Shown here one piece after another: positions 1 to 8,361 of a stretch of 40,097 bases of DNA. Source of the DNA: DAOVGZ01 sp964477815 (GTDB lineage Bacteria; Babelota; Babeliae; Babelales; Vermiphilaceae); NCBI GenBank assembly GCA_964477815.1, contig CAYZEO010000005.1, forward strand, positions 1 to 40,097, written 5' to 3'. The notes beneath the pieces were generated by a model, which saw only the letters and a program-made list of their open reading frames with translations, searched no databases and had not been told where the DNA came from. Numbering within the stretch: the first letter of the stretch is position 1; each line of letters opens with the position of its first letter. Made by a program: the position numbers and the translations under genes.

Positions 1-105
1 TTTGTTGACGAAAACAAAACAAGAAACAATTTGCAAAAAAAAGAAGGTTTGTTCATAAAAAAATCCATTACATTGACGGCTTAATTTTACCAAGAATGTC
101 ATTTC

Positions 106-672
106 TCACTTTTCTTTAACGTTATGCTTTTTAAGTGTTATTCCTAATCTTTTCCAATTATTAGAAAAATTCCTGTCAAGTTCCCAGTTTTTTACTTGAG
201 GGTCCTTATTGTTTTTTATTTCTAAGGTTTTTTTTATACCCTTTTTTATTATCTCGTTGGAAATAATTCTGTATTTTTGATCAATCGTCTTTTTGGATTC
301 CGACCTTATCCATTTTTTATTTTTATATTGATGAGTGATTTTTTTTAGTTTCACTGACTTTTTGGTGGACTGTTCGTCGGTTTTAGGGTTTGTTGTTTCC
401 ATCTGTTCAATTAGTTCGATGTAGATTTTAGGTTGAGGCTGAGCAAATGAAGTAATTTTTTGTAAGCCTATAACCGAAAATTGGATTACCCCTTGAAGAA
501 CTTTTGCATGATACAATGGCTTTTCACCGCCCAGATATTTGTTGTCCAAGATTTTTTGTGCTTTTTGTTTAGCAGTGCTTGGTTCTTTTGTGGTGATTTG
601 TTTTTTTGTTTTCATTCCGTTTATGGCGGTGAATGAAAAAGTGAAAAGTAAAAGAGCTTTTATTTTTGTCAT
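106..672 (-). CDS. Exported hypothetical protein, Lys-rich
   Basis: I do not recognise this 188-residue protein. Its first about 20 residues (MTKIKALLLFTFSFTAING) form a signal peptide with a short basic start, a hydrophobic core and a small-residue end, so export is likely. The rest is hydrophilic and rich in Lys, Thr and Gln, with a central QPQPKIYIELIEQ stretch and no cysteine or recognisable catalytic motif. Only a weak GGAAA lies upstream of the ATG, so the start rests on the signal peptide. It is divergent from the nupC-type gene, and the 234 bp between them must hold both promoters. No terminator hairpin is visible in positions 1-105 downstream. Confidence 0.6.
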   Translation of the reverse strand: MTKIKALLLFTFSFTAINGMKTKKQITTKEPSTAKQKAQKILDNKYLGGEKPLYHAKVLQGVIQFSVIGLQKITSFAQPQPKIYIELIEQMETTNPKTDEQSTKKSVKLKKITHQYKNKKWIRSESKKTIDQKYRIISNEIIKKGIKKTLEIKNNKDPQVKNWELDRNFSNNWKRLGITLKKHNVKEK

Positions 673-788
673 TTTTGTTTATTTTTTCCAAAGAGTTAAA
701 GTTTTTTGAGGTTATAGTTTAATTTTGCCTGTTTTTTTGTTTTCTTGCAAGCTAACAAGTTGTTTTTTCTTTTTATATCAGGTTTTTT

Positions 789-818
789 TTGAGATAGTGA
801 AAGAACATAAAATATAGG
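789..818 (+). promoter_or_regulatory. Possible sigma70-type promoter for nupC
   Basis: TTGAGA (789-794) and TATAGG (813-818) are separated by 18 bp, about 90 bp before the nupC-like start. A second TATACT hexamer at 843-848 has no convincing -35 partner. This is a by-eye match in AT-rich DNA, so it is weak evidence. Confidence 0.22.
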
Positions 819-906
819 CTCATGTTTAAAGTGAGCTTGCGTTATACTTGTGTGATAGTGTTCCCGTTTCTTTTTATTAATTCATTTTATTCCAAGGAGT
901 TTTGGT

Positions 907-2175
907 ATGCCCATAATTGATTACTTTCTTGAATATAATAGGTATCTCAATATCGTTGGTATTGTAGTAATACTGGCAATTGCATGGGCTTTTTCCAGAA
1001 AGCGTTCAAAGGTAAATTTTAGGCTTGTTCTTGGTGCTCTGGCGCTCCATTTTGGTATAGCTTTTGTCATGCTTAAGGTGAAAATAGGGCACGTTATTGT
1101 AGAGTCAATTGCGCTTGGAGTAAGTCAATTGTACCGAGCGGCCGATGTTGGTTCGTCTTTTGTGTTTGGCAATCTTGTTGATGCAAGTGGTCCGTGGGGA
1201 AATGTATTTGCTTTGAAGGTTTTACCTTCAATTATTTTTTTTGGGGCATTCATGGCGTTGTTGTTTCATTTTGGAATTGTTCAACGAGTTGTGTCTGCGA
1301 TCAGTTTTTTAGTGCGTCCTGTTTTGGGGACAACGGGGGCGGAGACTTTTTGTGCAATTTCTAACAGTTTTTTAGGCCAAACTGAGGCGCCGTTGCTCAT
1401 TAAAGAGTACTTAAAAAAAATGACGCAATCAGAGTTCTTGTTAGTGATGGTCAGTGGTATGGGAACAATTAGTGGTGCGCTTTTGGTTTTGCTTGCTGCT
1501 ATGGGTGTTCCGGTTACTCATTTACTTGCGGCTAGTATGATGGGAATTCCCGCTTCAATTTTAATTTCAAAAATTTTGTTGCCCGAAACAGAAAAGTCAG
1601 AAACTGCAGAAGCACACATCAGCATGGAAAGAAAAACGTCAAACATGTTTGATGCTCTTTTTGCAGGGACATCAGATGGTTTGCAGCTTGCGCTTAATGT
1701 TGCAGCAATGTTGATCTCTTTTCTGGCTGTACTTGCACTTATCAATGCTAGTTTGGGATATGTTTCTGTTGGGTTGAACAGTTTTTTTTCTTGGATCGGT
1801 ATCGCATTGAAGTTCCCACCTTTAAGTATTAACTTTATCTTTGCATATCTTTTTGCTCCATTTGGTTATCTACTTGGTTTCACTGGTTATGAGGCTTTAA
1901 AAGCAGGGGAATTGCTTGGAACAAAAGTGGCGGTTAATGAGCTTGTTGCCTATGGTGAACTCATAAAATCTGGAATGTCTGCGCGCACAGTTTCCATTAT
2001 TACCTATGCTTTGTGTGGTTTTTCTAATTTTTCTTGCATAGGGATTCAGCTAGGCGGTATTGGTGCACTTGTTTCTAATAAGCGTGCATGGCTTGCTAAA
2101 TTTGGTTTAACCGCTGTGCTTGGCGGAGCCCTTGCAAACTTGCTTTCTGCAATGGTCGCAAGTTTATTGCTCTAA
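907..2175 (+). CDS. nupC: NupC-family concentrative nucleoside transporter
   Basis: This 422-residue protein is a polytopic inner-membrane carrier of the CNT (NupC) family, which imports nucleosides with H+ or Na+. Visible evidence is a series of hydrophobic segments, the core motif GQTEAPLLIKEYLKKMTQSE followed by SGMGTISGALL, and the C-terminal CGFSNFSCIGIQLGGIGAL, which matches the conserved CGFANxxSIGI block. Length is close to E. coli NupC (400 residues). The ATG is preceded by a good ribosome site, AAGGAG, with normal spacing. Nucleoside import next to CTP synthase suggests salvage-dependent nucleotide supply. Exact substrate and coupling ion cannot be read from sequence. Confidence 0.93.
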   Translation: MPIIDYFLEYNRYLNIVGIVVILAIAWAFSRKRSKVNFRLVLGALALHFGIAFVMLKVKIGHVIVESIALGVSQLYRAADVGSSFVFGNLVDASGPWGNVFALKVLPSIIFFGAFMALLFHFGIVQRVVSAISFLVRPVLGTTGAETFCAISNSFLGQTEAPLLIKEYLKKMTQSEFLLVMVSGMGTISGALLVLLAAMGVPVTHLLAASMMGIPASILISKILLPETEKSETAEAHISMERKTSNMFDALFAGTSDGLQLALNVAAMLISFLAVLALINASLGYVSVGLNSFFSWIGIALKFPPLSINFIFAYLFAPFGYLLGFTGYEALKAGELLGTKVAVNELVAYGELIKSGMSARTVSIITYALCGFSNFSCIGIQLGGIGALVSNKRAWLAKFGLTAVLGGALANLLSAMVASLLL

Positions 2176-2210
2176 TCGGATGAATACTTTTATATTTTGA
2201 TGGTAATTGT

Positions 2211-2244
2211 TCCCCCGGAAAGATGGGCCGGGGGATTGCGTTAT
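2211..2244 (+). terminator. GC-rich hairpin between nupC and pyrG (terminator or attenuator)
   Basis: TCCCCCGG (2211-2218) pairs perfectly with CCGGGGGA (2228-2235) around a 9-nt loop. The sequence after it (ATTGCGTTATTTTTA) has only an imperfect U-run, and pyrG starts about 30 bp later. It could be a weak intrinsic terminator for nupC or a leader attenuator for pyrG. Confidence 0.5.
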
Positions 2245-2265
2245 TTTTAAAAGGGTTAGAAAAAT

Positions 2266-3993
2266 ATGACGAAATTTGTTTTTGTATCAGGCGGTGTGAT
2301 ATCCGGTGTTGGGAAAGGAATTATAACAGCATCGCTCGGAAGACTTTTGAATGAGTATGGTTACAATGTAACGCTTATCAAGGCCGATCCATATATTAAC
2401 TACGATGCAGGAACATTGCGTCCGACAGAACATGGAGAGGTGTGGGTGACGGATGATGGTGGTGAGATTGATCAGGATCTTGGAACTTATGAGCGTTTTT
2501 TGAACTGTGATATTCCAAAACAGAATAATATGACTAGTGGTCAGATTTACAAAACAGTTATTGATCGGGAGCGTGCTGGTGGATATTTGGGAAAAACTGT
2601 ACAGTTTGTTCCACATATTCCGGACGAAATTATTGCCAGAATAAAACAGGCTGCAACTGGTTACGATATTGCCATAATAGAAATAGGTGGTAGTGTTGGA
2701 GATCACGAAAATGTTCCATTCCTTTTTGCATCAAAAAGATTAGAACGGGAGTTGTCGCCCGGTGATGTTGCACATGTTTTAGTGACTTATCTGCCAATAC
2801 CGAAGCACCTTGGAGAGATGAAGACGCGTCCAACCCGTCGAGCAATTAATCTTTTGCGTCAAGAAGGCATTTTTCCCGATTTGATTATTTGTCGAGCAGA
2901 GATTGAACTTGATGACGTTCGCAAGAAAAAAATTGATGACATGGTGCATATAACTTCCGAAAATATTATTTCTGCACCCAACTTAAAAACTGTTTATGAT
3001 GTGCCTTTGTATTTACATTCAGAGAAAGTTGGAAAAAAAATAATCAAGCGCCTCAAACTAAAAGAAGGAAGAGTGCCAGATCTTTCTTCTTGGTGGCAGC
3101 GAGTTGAAGGAATTAAAAAACCAAAAACAAAAATGAAAGTTGCAGTTTGCGGAAAGTACTTTGAGATTGGTGATTATAAAATTGCGGACAGCTATTTGAG
3201 TGTTCGAGAAGCTCTTGTTCATGCAGGAGCAGAGCTTGATGTAGGTGTAGAATTTGCATGGATTAACACAAGAGAGATGGAAAGAGGTGGAGAAAAACTT
3301 AAAGGGCTTGACCAGTTCGATGGCATTATTGTTCCAGGTGGTTTTGGCAGTATGGGAGTTGAAGGAAAAATAAACGTTATTGGTCATGCAAGAAAAAATA
3401 AGATCCCTTACCTCGGTTTGTGTTACGGTATGCAGCTTGCTTGTATTGAATATGCGCGCAATGTTTGTGGTTTGCGCGAAGCGAATACAACGGAGATTAA
3501 TGAAACAACAAAAACTCCTATTGTTGACCTGTTACCTGAACAAAAGGGTCTTACCGAGCGAGCAGGATATGGTGGGACGATGCGACTTGGTGGGTATCCA
3601 GCTATTCTGAATACTGGAAGCAAGGTATTAGAGTTGTATAAAGAAACAGGTCGGTTGCGGGAGGATTCCAATGCCATTGCGCGTCTATCTCAAGATGAAA
3701 ACGGACGTTTTTCGAGCCAAATGAGGAGCGTCGTAAAAAAGGGTGCTTATGTTGTTGTAGAGCGCCATCGCCATCGGTACGAGATAAATCCTGAGTTTGT
3801 ACCGAAACTTGAAGAGGCGGGATTGTTTTTTTCCGGTTTTCATATTCGTGAGGATGAAACAATTTTAATGGAATTTATCGAGCTTCTGGATCACCCCTTT
3901 TTTGTGGCGACACAGTCGCATCCTGAGTTTAAGAGTAGGCTAGGAAATCCCGCTCCGCTTTTTTATGGTTTTTTGCGGGCTTGTTTGGAGTAA
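2266..3993 (+). CDS. pyrG: CTP synthase
   Basis: Cytosolic CTP synthase (UTP + ATP + glutamine to CTP), the last step of pyrimidine nucleotide synthesis. The 575-residue product has both domains. The N-terminal synthetase domain starts with the P-loop block SGGVISGVGKGIITASLGRL and has the DPYINYDAGTLRPTEHGEV segment. The C-terminal class I glutaminase domain has the oxyanion/nucleophile motif GLCYGMQ with Cys at about residue 386 and the SHPEF dyad with His552 and Glu554. It is slightly longer than E. coli PyrG (545). A GC-rich hairpin lies just before it. The last 54 bp overlap the tail of the convergent glycosyltransferase gene. Confidence 0.98.
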   Translation: MTKFVFVSGGVISGVGKGIITASLGRLLNEYGYNVTLIKADPYINYDAGTLRPTEHGEVWVTDDGGEIDQDLGTYERFLNCDIPKQNNMTSGQIYKTVIDRERAGGYLGKTVQFVPHIPDEIIARIKQAATGYDIAIIEIGGSVGDHENVPFLFASKRLERELSPGDVAHVLVTYLPIPKHLGEMKTRPTRRAINLLRQEGIFPDLIICRAEIELDDVRKKKIDDMVHITSENIISAPNLKTVYDVPLYLHSEKVGKKIIKRLKLKEGRVPDLSSWWQRVEGIKKPKTKMKVAVCGKYFEIGDYKIADSYLSVREALVHAGAELDVGVEFAWINTREMERGGEKLKGLDQFDGIIVPGGFGSMGVEGKINVIGHARKNKIPYLGLCYGMQLACIEYARNVCGLREANTTEINETTKTPIVDLLPEQKGLTERAGYGGTMRLGGYPAILNTGSKVLELYKETGRLREDSNAIARLSQDENGRFSSQMRSVVKKGAYVVVERHRHRYEINPEFVPKLEEAGLFFSGFHIREDETILMEFIELLDHPFFVATQSHPEFKSRLGNPAPLFYGFLRACLE

Positions 3994-5073
3994 TTTTTTA
4001 CTTTGTTCTTTTAAAAAGGATATTGTGTTGTTGTGAACAACTTCAAGCCCAACAGCTTGATATTCAAGCATTTTAGTTGGGCGAGAAACCCAATTTACAA
4101 TATGTTGTTCTCTAAAAATAAGTCCAACATCGCACGCAGAAAGATATTGGTATATTTCTGAATGTGAAACGGAAATGATGCAGTATTTTTTTTGTGAAAT
4201 ACTACTTTTGCGCAAAAGATCTTCAAATGATTTTCTGTCCTGCGTGAGCACAAGCAAAAAGCTGTTTCTGTTTTTTTTGAGTTGATCGTAAAAAAAATGA
4301 ATAACTTTTTCAGGGCCCTGCCATGGTTTTGCGGAGCCATTGAAGCAAAATACTCGACAGTCCTGTTTTATTTTAAGTTTCTTGCGAACATCTTTTCGCC
4401 ATTGCGTAACTAGGTTTGGTTTTATTTTTTCAGGAAGATCGATTGTTGCAATGGTGATTTTATCCGGACTTGTCCCAAAAGTTTGTATCATATAATTTTT
4501 GAGTGCAGGACTAACCGCTTCAACGGTCCACCCGCCATTTTTTTTGTAAACAGTTTTTTCAACAGTTTCAAATTTACGAGTTCTCCACAAGTGGATCATT
4601 TTTTTAAGCAGGTTTTTTGTTCCACGGGTACTGTATTGATATTCTTGTGCAAGCAGGCCGCGGGCTTGAATGGAAAAAGAGAGACAGTTTTTTTTGTTAA
4701 TTGTCCGAATGCATATCCAGCCGGCAAGAGGGCCACGTGCAATAAGGTGATAATGTTTTTCTTTTTTAAGTATTTTTTTGAGTTGTGTAACAGCGGGGTA
4801 AAGGCTCATGGTTCCCACGAACGGATATTTTTTTAGCTGTTTGACTGTTAATTTTTTTTTGTTTGGGATCAGCCTATTAATCTCTGTGGCGTTGTACATT
4901 TTTTTTTCAAAACTAATAAGTAAAGCGCTCGAGAAGCCTTCACTTTCCAAGCGCTTATAAAGCGGTTTTAGTACCTGCCCAGAAAAGACAGAGTTTTCAA
5001 TTCCGTCATACAGGACAAAAATCAGTCTAGGTTTTATTGAGCTTCTCAAAAATATTTCCCTAGGACTCAACAA
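3940..5073 (-). CDS. GT-B-type glycosyltransferase (group 1-like)
   Basis: The 377-residue protein looks like a cytoplasmic or membrane-associated GT-B glycosyltransferase. Its C-terminal half has the pattern of GT4 enzymes: VFCFNGSAKPWQGPEKVI (start of the nucleotide-sugar domain), a SHSEIYQYLSACDVGLIF segment, then SRPTKMLEYQAVGLEVV where GT4 proteins carry the sugar-nucleotide-binding E-x7-E region. The acceptor is unknown. The longest frame starts at a TTG (5073) overlapping the previous gene's stop, without a ribosome site. A second in-frame TTG at 5049 has an AGGGA seven bases upstream and gives MRSSIKPRLIFVLYDG, which may be the true start. The 3' end overlaps pyrG by 54 bp on the opposite strand. 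No neighbouring glycan operon is present to indicate the pathway. Confidence 0.75.
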   Translation of the reverse strand: MLSPREIFLRSSIKPRLIFVLYDGIENSVFSGQVLKPLYKRLESEGFSSALLISFEKKMYNATEINRLIPNKKKLTVKQLKKYPFVGTMSLYPAVTQLKKILKKEKHYHLIARGPLAGWICIRTINKKNCLSFSIQARGLLAQEYQYSTRGTKNLLKKMIHLWRTRKFETVEKTVYKKNGGWTVEAVSPALKNYMIQTFGTSPDKITIATIDLPEKIKPNLVTQWRKDVRKKLKIKQDCRVFCFNGSAKPWQGPEKVIHFFYDQLKKNRNSFLLVLTQDRKSFEDLLRKSSISQKKYCIISVSHSEIYQYLSACDVGLIFREQHIVNWVSRPTKMLEYQAVGLEVVHNNTISFLKEQSKKLLQTSPQKTIKKRSGIS

Positions 5074-5933
5074 TCGTCATCGTCATCATACTCATCATCT
5101 TCTTCATATTGATCGATGTAATTTAGTTCATACTCAATAAGCTTTTCTGTTTCATAGTCTAGGTTCCTGATTCTTTCTTCAGTATTCCACTGGCAGGAGC
5201 ATGCTGAATGGCAATAGGGGTGTTGATGATGACAGGTTGGTGGTACATAGTTGAGTCGATCTGCCAGGCCGCTTATTTTCATTTCCAATTTATTTAAACG
5301 ATATAATACGAGCTCCTGTCGATATTCTTCTTGGCCCACAACAAAACGACGAAGTCTTTTGAGGTTTTTATAAACAGCTTTGATCTCTTTTTTCTGTACA
5401 TCAAAAAGCGAGCATAGTTGTTCGTACTGCCGAATATATGAGTCAGTAGATTCATGGTAATCTTTTTGTGTCAATCTAAGTTTGCGTTCAAGTAGATGAT
5501 TTTTGCTGGAGGTGATATCTGAAATGATCCTTCGCGAAAGTCTGATAGAGTTATCAAGCTTCTTTTTGAAGTGCAAAAATGGAAGAACGATGTCACCTGA
5601 GTTACAGATTTCCCGTTTTAATTTCGCTTTGCCCCTATCATCAGAAGACTTTGGAAGAAGGTGCAGCTCCCTTTCATATCGCAGTGATATGTTTGAAAGT
5701 TGAGATTCTGCGTAATCATACAGTTGTTGAGCCTTAATAATCTCTTCACTGTCAGTCAGTGTCCTGAATTTGTCATACAGGCATCTGCCGATAAGACCTG
5801 CAAAAATAATTCCTCCAGCACAAGCAATTGCCGTTTTTACATTGCAGGAAATGCTTGCTTTCGTATTTGGTTGAGGAATTAAATGAAGGAATACTCCTAC
5901 GAGCAAAACTGTTCTTTTTCGCTTTATATCCAC
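5067..5933 (-). CDS. Exported or membrane-anchored coiled-coil protein with Cys/His cluster and acidic tail
   Basis: I do not recognise this 288-residue protein. I choose the GTG at 5933 because AAGGAG lies five bases upstream and because it gives a clean signal peptide (KRKR, then TVLLVGVFLHLI, then PQPNTKAS); a longer frame to 6008 would run through the terminator of the preceding gene. A second hydrophobic segment (AIACAGGIIFAGLIG) may be a membrane anchor. Residues of about 70-230 are charged and look helical or coiled-coil. Near the end is CHHQHPYCHSACSCQW, a possible metal site, and the protein ends in an acidic run (EEDDEYDDDDDC) with a terminal Cys. The stop overlaps the first TTG of the downstream glycosyltransferase. 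Confidence 0.6.
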   Translation of the reverse strand: MDIKRKRTVLLVGVFLHLIPQPNTKASISCNVKTAIACAGGIIFAGLIGRCLYDKFRTLTDSEEIIKAQQLYDYAESQLSNISLRYERELHLLPKSSDDRGKAKLKREICNSGDIVLPFLHFKKKLDNSIRLSRRIISDITSSKNHLLERKLRLTQKDYHESTDSYIRQYEQLCSLFDVQKKEIKAVYKNLKRLRRFVVGQEEYRQELVLYRLNKLEMKISGLADRLNYVPPTCHHQHPYCHSACSCQWNTEERIRNLDYETEKLIEYELNYIDQYEEDDEYDDDDDC

Positions 5934-5967
5934 AATTGCTCCTTTATGTAAAAAAGGTTTTGACAAA

Positions 5968-6000
5968 AAAAGACTGACCTCACTACGAGGCCAGTCTTTT
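5968..6000 (-). terminator. Intrinsic terminator after the 6058-6699 gene
   Basis: AAAAGACTGACCTC (5968-5981) pairs with GAGGCCAGTCTTTT (5987-6000) with one mismatch around a 5-nt loop. On the minus strand the stem is followed by a run of seven T. It separates two minus-strand genes, and the stem's U-tracts on both sides could let it act in both directions. Confidence 0.85.
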
Positions 6001-6057
6001 ATCTTCAATACAAAATATCATACTCTTTTATTAAAAGCTAGTAACTTTTAATAATTT

Positions 6058-6699
6058 CTAGCTGTTTACTTGAGTGAGTGCTTGCTCTTCAGCCTCAAAA
6101 AGATCACACCAATCATTCATTCCGTTTACAAAGCCTCCTAGTGAAGCAAGCAACAAAGCTGGGAACTTGAATGCTTTTGCGATTGGAGAAAGAATATTGA
6201 TGTGCAGATAGCCACCAAGGCCTTGAGGTTTAGCACCCGGATCCCAATACGCTTCAACTTTTTCTGTTTCTTTATTGAATTTTACTTTCATATTTGAGCC
6301 TTCAGCCGCACGTCCAATGATGAAGTCATCAATGAAGTACCACATGTGCTTGAAGAATTCTTTTGGATTTTTAAAGAGGTTTTTGATGTTGAGCTTCGAA
6401 AGTTCATATCGAGCAGGTTTATTGCTTGGCCGTTTGAAGCAGAATCGAAAAACAGAGAAGAACGCAAGCGCAAAAGTTATTTTATATCTGAATGGCATGG
6501 CAGAAAACTTTCCTCTCATCTTTTTTGCGAATCCTGTGAAGCTTTTAACTTTGATTTTTTGCTTTGTTGAACAAATAACTGGCGTGGACGGTGAGACAGA
6601 TACGCTTATACTTTGCGTTGAACATGAAGAACAACAAGATGCTGAAAAAAAGAATGTTCCGGAAAGAAGGGCGAGCCCCAATCCTTTGGTGTATTGCAT
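6058..6699 (-). CDS. Exported/membrane hypothetical protein
   Basis: Unrecognised 213-residue protein. The ATG at 6699 has AAGG seven bases upstream and gives a signal peptide, LGLALLSGTFFFSASCC, rich in Cys at its end, so either lipoprotein or ordinary cleavage is possible. A longer in-frame ORF to 6849 exists but would put another hydrophobic stretch before this signal peptide. The mature part has a basic helix (KKMRGKFSAMPFRYKITF) followed by a hydrophobic stretch, then a soluble region with DDFIIGRAAEGSNMKVKF and a final hydrophobic segment (AFKFPALLLASLGGFVNG). An intrinsic terminator follows. No function can be assigned. Confidence 0.6.
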   Translation of the reverse strand: MQYTKGLGLALLSGTFFFSASCCSSCSTQSISVSVSPSTPVICSTKQKIKVKSFTGFAKKMRGKFSAMPFRYKITFALAFFSVFRFCFKRPSNKPARYELSKLNIKNLFKNPKEFFKHMWYFIDDFIIGRAAEGSNMKVKFNKETEKVEAYWDPGAKPQGLGGYLHINILSPIAKAFKFPALLLASLGGFVNGMNDWCDLFEAEEQALTQVNS

Positions 6700-6960
6700 G
6701 GAAAAACCTTTCGCAAACGTGAACGTATTATTAAAATATTTTATAAAAAGACTGAATAACAATATCAGTGTTACATGGTTGCAACCTATTGTCCAGCGGC
6801 TTTTTATCTGTTTAACTCGAATCTGATTTTTTAACTTTTGTGATGACATTGTCTGTCATAAAATCTATTTCTTGACCTCATAGTTATCTATTGTTACCAT
6901 CCAAACCGTTTACTCTTTCTATAGATTGTATTGGTTACGTTATGATATCAAAGTTTTTTT

Positions 6961-7176
6961 ATGCCTAACCCAGCTCTCATTTTTGGTTTTACCTCATTGT
7001 TGTGTCTTGTTTGGGGCGGATTTGTTATTAAACGAGGGGGGATGCCGAAGTCTGTTATCAAGAAAGAAAAATTTGGTTCTCGTTGTGTTGAAAGATTAAA
7101 ATTTTGTTTTACAAAGCAATTGAAAAAACTTGGAAAGGGGGTACAGAAGAAAAAGCGAAAAATAATAGATATTTAG
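6961..7176 (+). CDS. Small basic membrane-type ORF, doubtful
   Basis: A 71-residue ORF with one hydrophobic segment (ALIFGFTSLLCLVWGGFVI) and a strongly basic C-terminus ending KKKRKIIDI. No Shine-Dalgarno sequence is visible before the ATG, only a T-run. It lies on the same strand 43 bp before the GT9-like gene. It could be a single-pass membrane peptide or a chance ORF. Confidence 0.35.
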   Translation: MPNPALIFGFTSLLCLVWGGFVIKRGGMPKSVIKKEKFGSRCVERLKFCFTKQLKKLGKGVQKKKRKIIDI

Positions 7177-7219
7177 AAAGTAGTTATAAGCATATTCATA
7201 TTTACTTAAGGAGATAGAC

Positions 7220-8305
7220 ATGAGTAAATGTATCCCCCTTTTAAGAGTTTTGCCTATTGTTTTGTTTTTGAGTCCTCTATTTGCATCGGGAACAGGGACC
7301 CTTGATAACTTAAAGAAGCTAATAAAAAGCGGAAAGAGCCTCAAGGGTTTAAATATTGAGATCAAGACAAAAAAACCGGTGAAGGGCGACAAACCAGGTT
7401 CATTTATGCCGAGCATGGGTGCAGGTGATATTTTCATGTTATTAACCTATGTTGCAGAGTTGAAGAAGCGAGGAGCAAATGTTGTCTACAGTGTTCCAGG
7501 ATATCTTAAGACAGTCATAAATTCTTACACTGGGTTCAATGTTAGTCCTGAACAGGATGTTCAGTATAAGACCATCGAACTGAGTACTCTTTATGATGTG
7601 CTCGGTGGAAAACCGTTTAAGACAACCAAAGTAAAGTTCACAGTTGATCCTCAGAGGCTAAAAAAGTGGGATGCATATCTCGATAAAGTTTGTGGAGATG
7701 AAATGCCGGTTGCATTTTTTTATGGTTGCGCAAAAAATCATCGTCCAGAAAGGGCCCTTACCCCACAAGTTGGGCAACTAGTCAGTGGTCTCAAGGGTAT
7801 TAAGTTCATTGATTTAGAATATAAATCGAAATTCAGTCATCCTGATGTTGCAAAGCCAGCAGCTGTTGATCCTCAATTTGATAAGAAGTCATTCATGGAT
7901 ACGGCGGCGTTGCTCTATGCGATTTTTTCAAGAGGTGGAAAGGTTATTGCTCCTGATTCAGGGCCACTTCATCTTTCTTCTCAGATTGCCGAGCAGATGT
8001 GCAAGGAGTGTGTGTACGCATGCTTGTTGGAAAATCCGAATGAGCGTTGGAGAAAGACTCGCTATAAGGGTAATTCGAAAACCAAGTGTATTTGGTATCC
8101 AATGGCGGTAAGACTTTTCCGCAAAGATTCTTATCAGGCAGCAGGAAAAGGTCGCTGGACAGTCCTCGTGAAAGAAATCAGGAAAAATCTGAAAGAGGAA
8201 GCAAAAAAATATAAACAAAAAAGGGCGTTGAAGAAAAAGAAAGTTGTCACAGAAAAAAAGAATAAACCAAAAAAGCTAAAAGACATTTTGAAAGAGAGTA
8301 AGTAG
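7220..8305 (+). CDS. Exported GT9/heptosyltransferase-like protein, copy 1
   Basis: The 361-residue product begins with a signal peptide (CIPLLRVLPIVLFLSPLFAS) and then resembles the GT-B domain of TPR-linked GT9/heptosyltransferase-like proteins. Matching blocks are MGAGDIFMLLTYVAELKKRG (the usual GLGDxI...LxxRGA start), VAFFYGCAKNHRPERAL, FMDTAALLYAI, then DSGPLHLSSQ, which corresponds to the DTxxxHLAGALG motif, and the closing WYPMAVRLFRKD. The tail is extremely Lys-rich. A good AAGGAG precedes the ATG and a strong terminator follows. Normal family members use cytosolic nucleotide sugars, so export is odd. It may be a host-directed glycosyltransferase, a carbohydrate-binding derivative, or inactive. 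A similar copy lies directly downstream. Confidence 0.72.
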   Translation: MSKCIPLLRVLPIVLFLSPLFASGTGTLDNLKKLIKSGKSLKGLNIEIKTKKPVKGDKPGSFMPSMGAGDIFMLLTYVAELKKRGANVVYSVPGYLKTVINSYTGFNVSPEQDVQYKTIELSTLYDVLGGKPFKTTKVKFTVDPQRLKKWDAYLDKVCGDEMPVAFFYGCAKNHRPERALTPQVGQLVSGLKGIKFIDLEYKSKFSHPDVAKPAAVDPQFDKKSFMDTAALLYAIFSRGGKVIAPDSGPLHLSSQIAEQMCKECVYACLLENPNERWRKTRYKGNSKTKCIWYPMAVRLFRKDSYQAAGKGRWTVLVKEIRKNLKEEAKKYKQKRALKKKKVVTEKKNKPKKLKDILKESK

Positions 8306-8313
8306 TCTTTGGG

Positions 8314-8346
8314 ATGCGGGCGTATATGCGCCCGCATTTTTGTTTT
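8314..8346 (+). terminator. Intrinsic terminator after GT9-like copy 1
   Basis: ATGCGGGCG (8314-8322) pairs perfectly with CGCCCGCAT (8329-8337) around a 6-nt loop, followed by TTTTTGTTTTT. It sits between the two paralogues, so copy 2 probably depends on read-through or its own promoter. Confidence 0.92.
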
Positions 8347-8361
8347 TAAGGGAGATCATTT

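Noticed and set aside
6275..6826. 183-codon plus-strand ORF opposite the 6058-6699 gene
   Set aside because: It lies antisense to a gene with a signal peptide, ribosome site and terminator; its own translation has no domain and no ribosome site.
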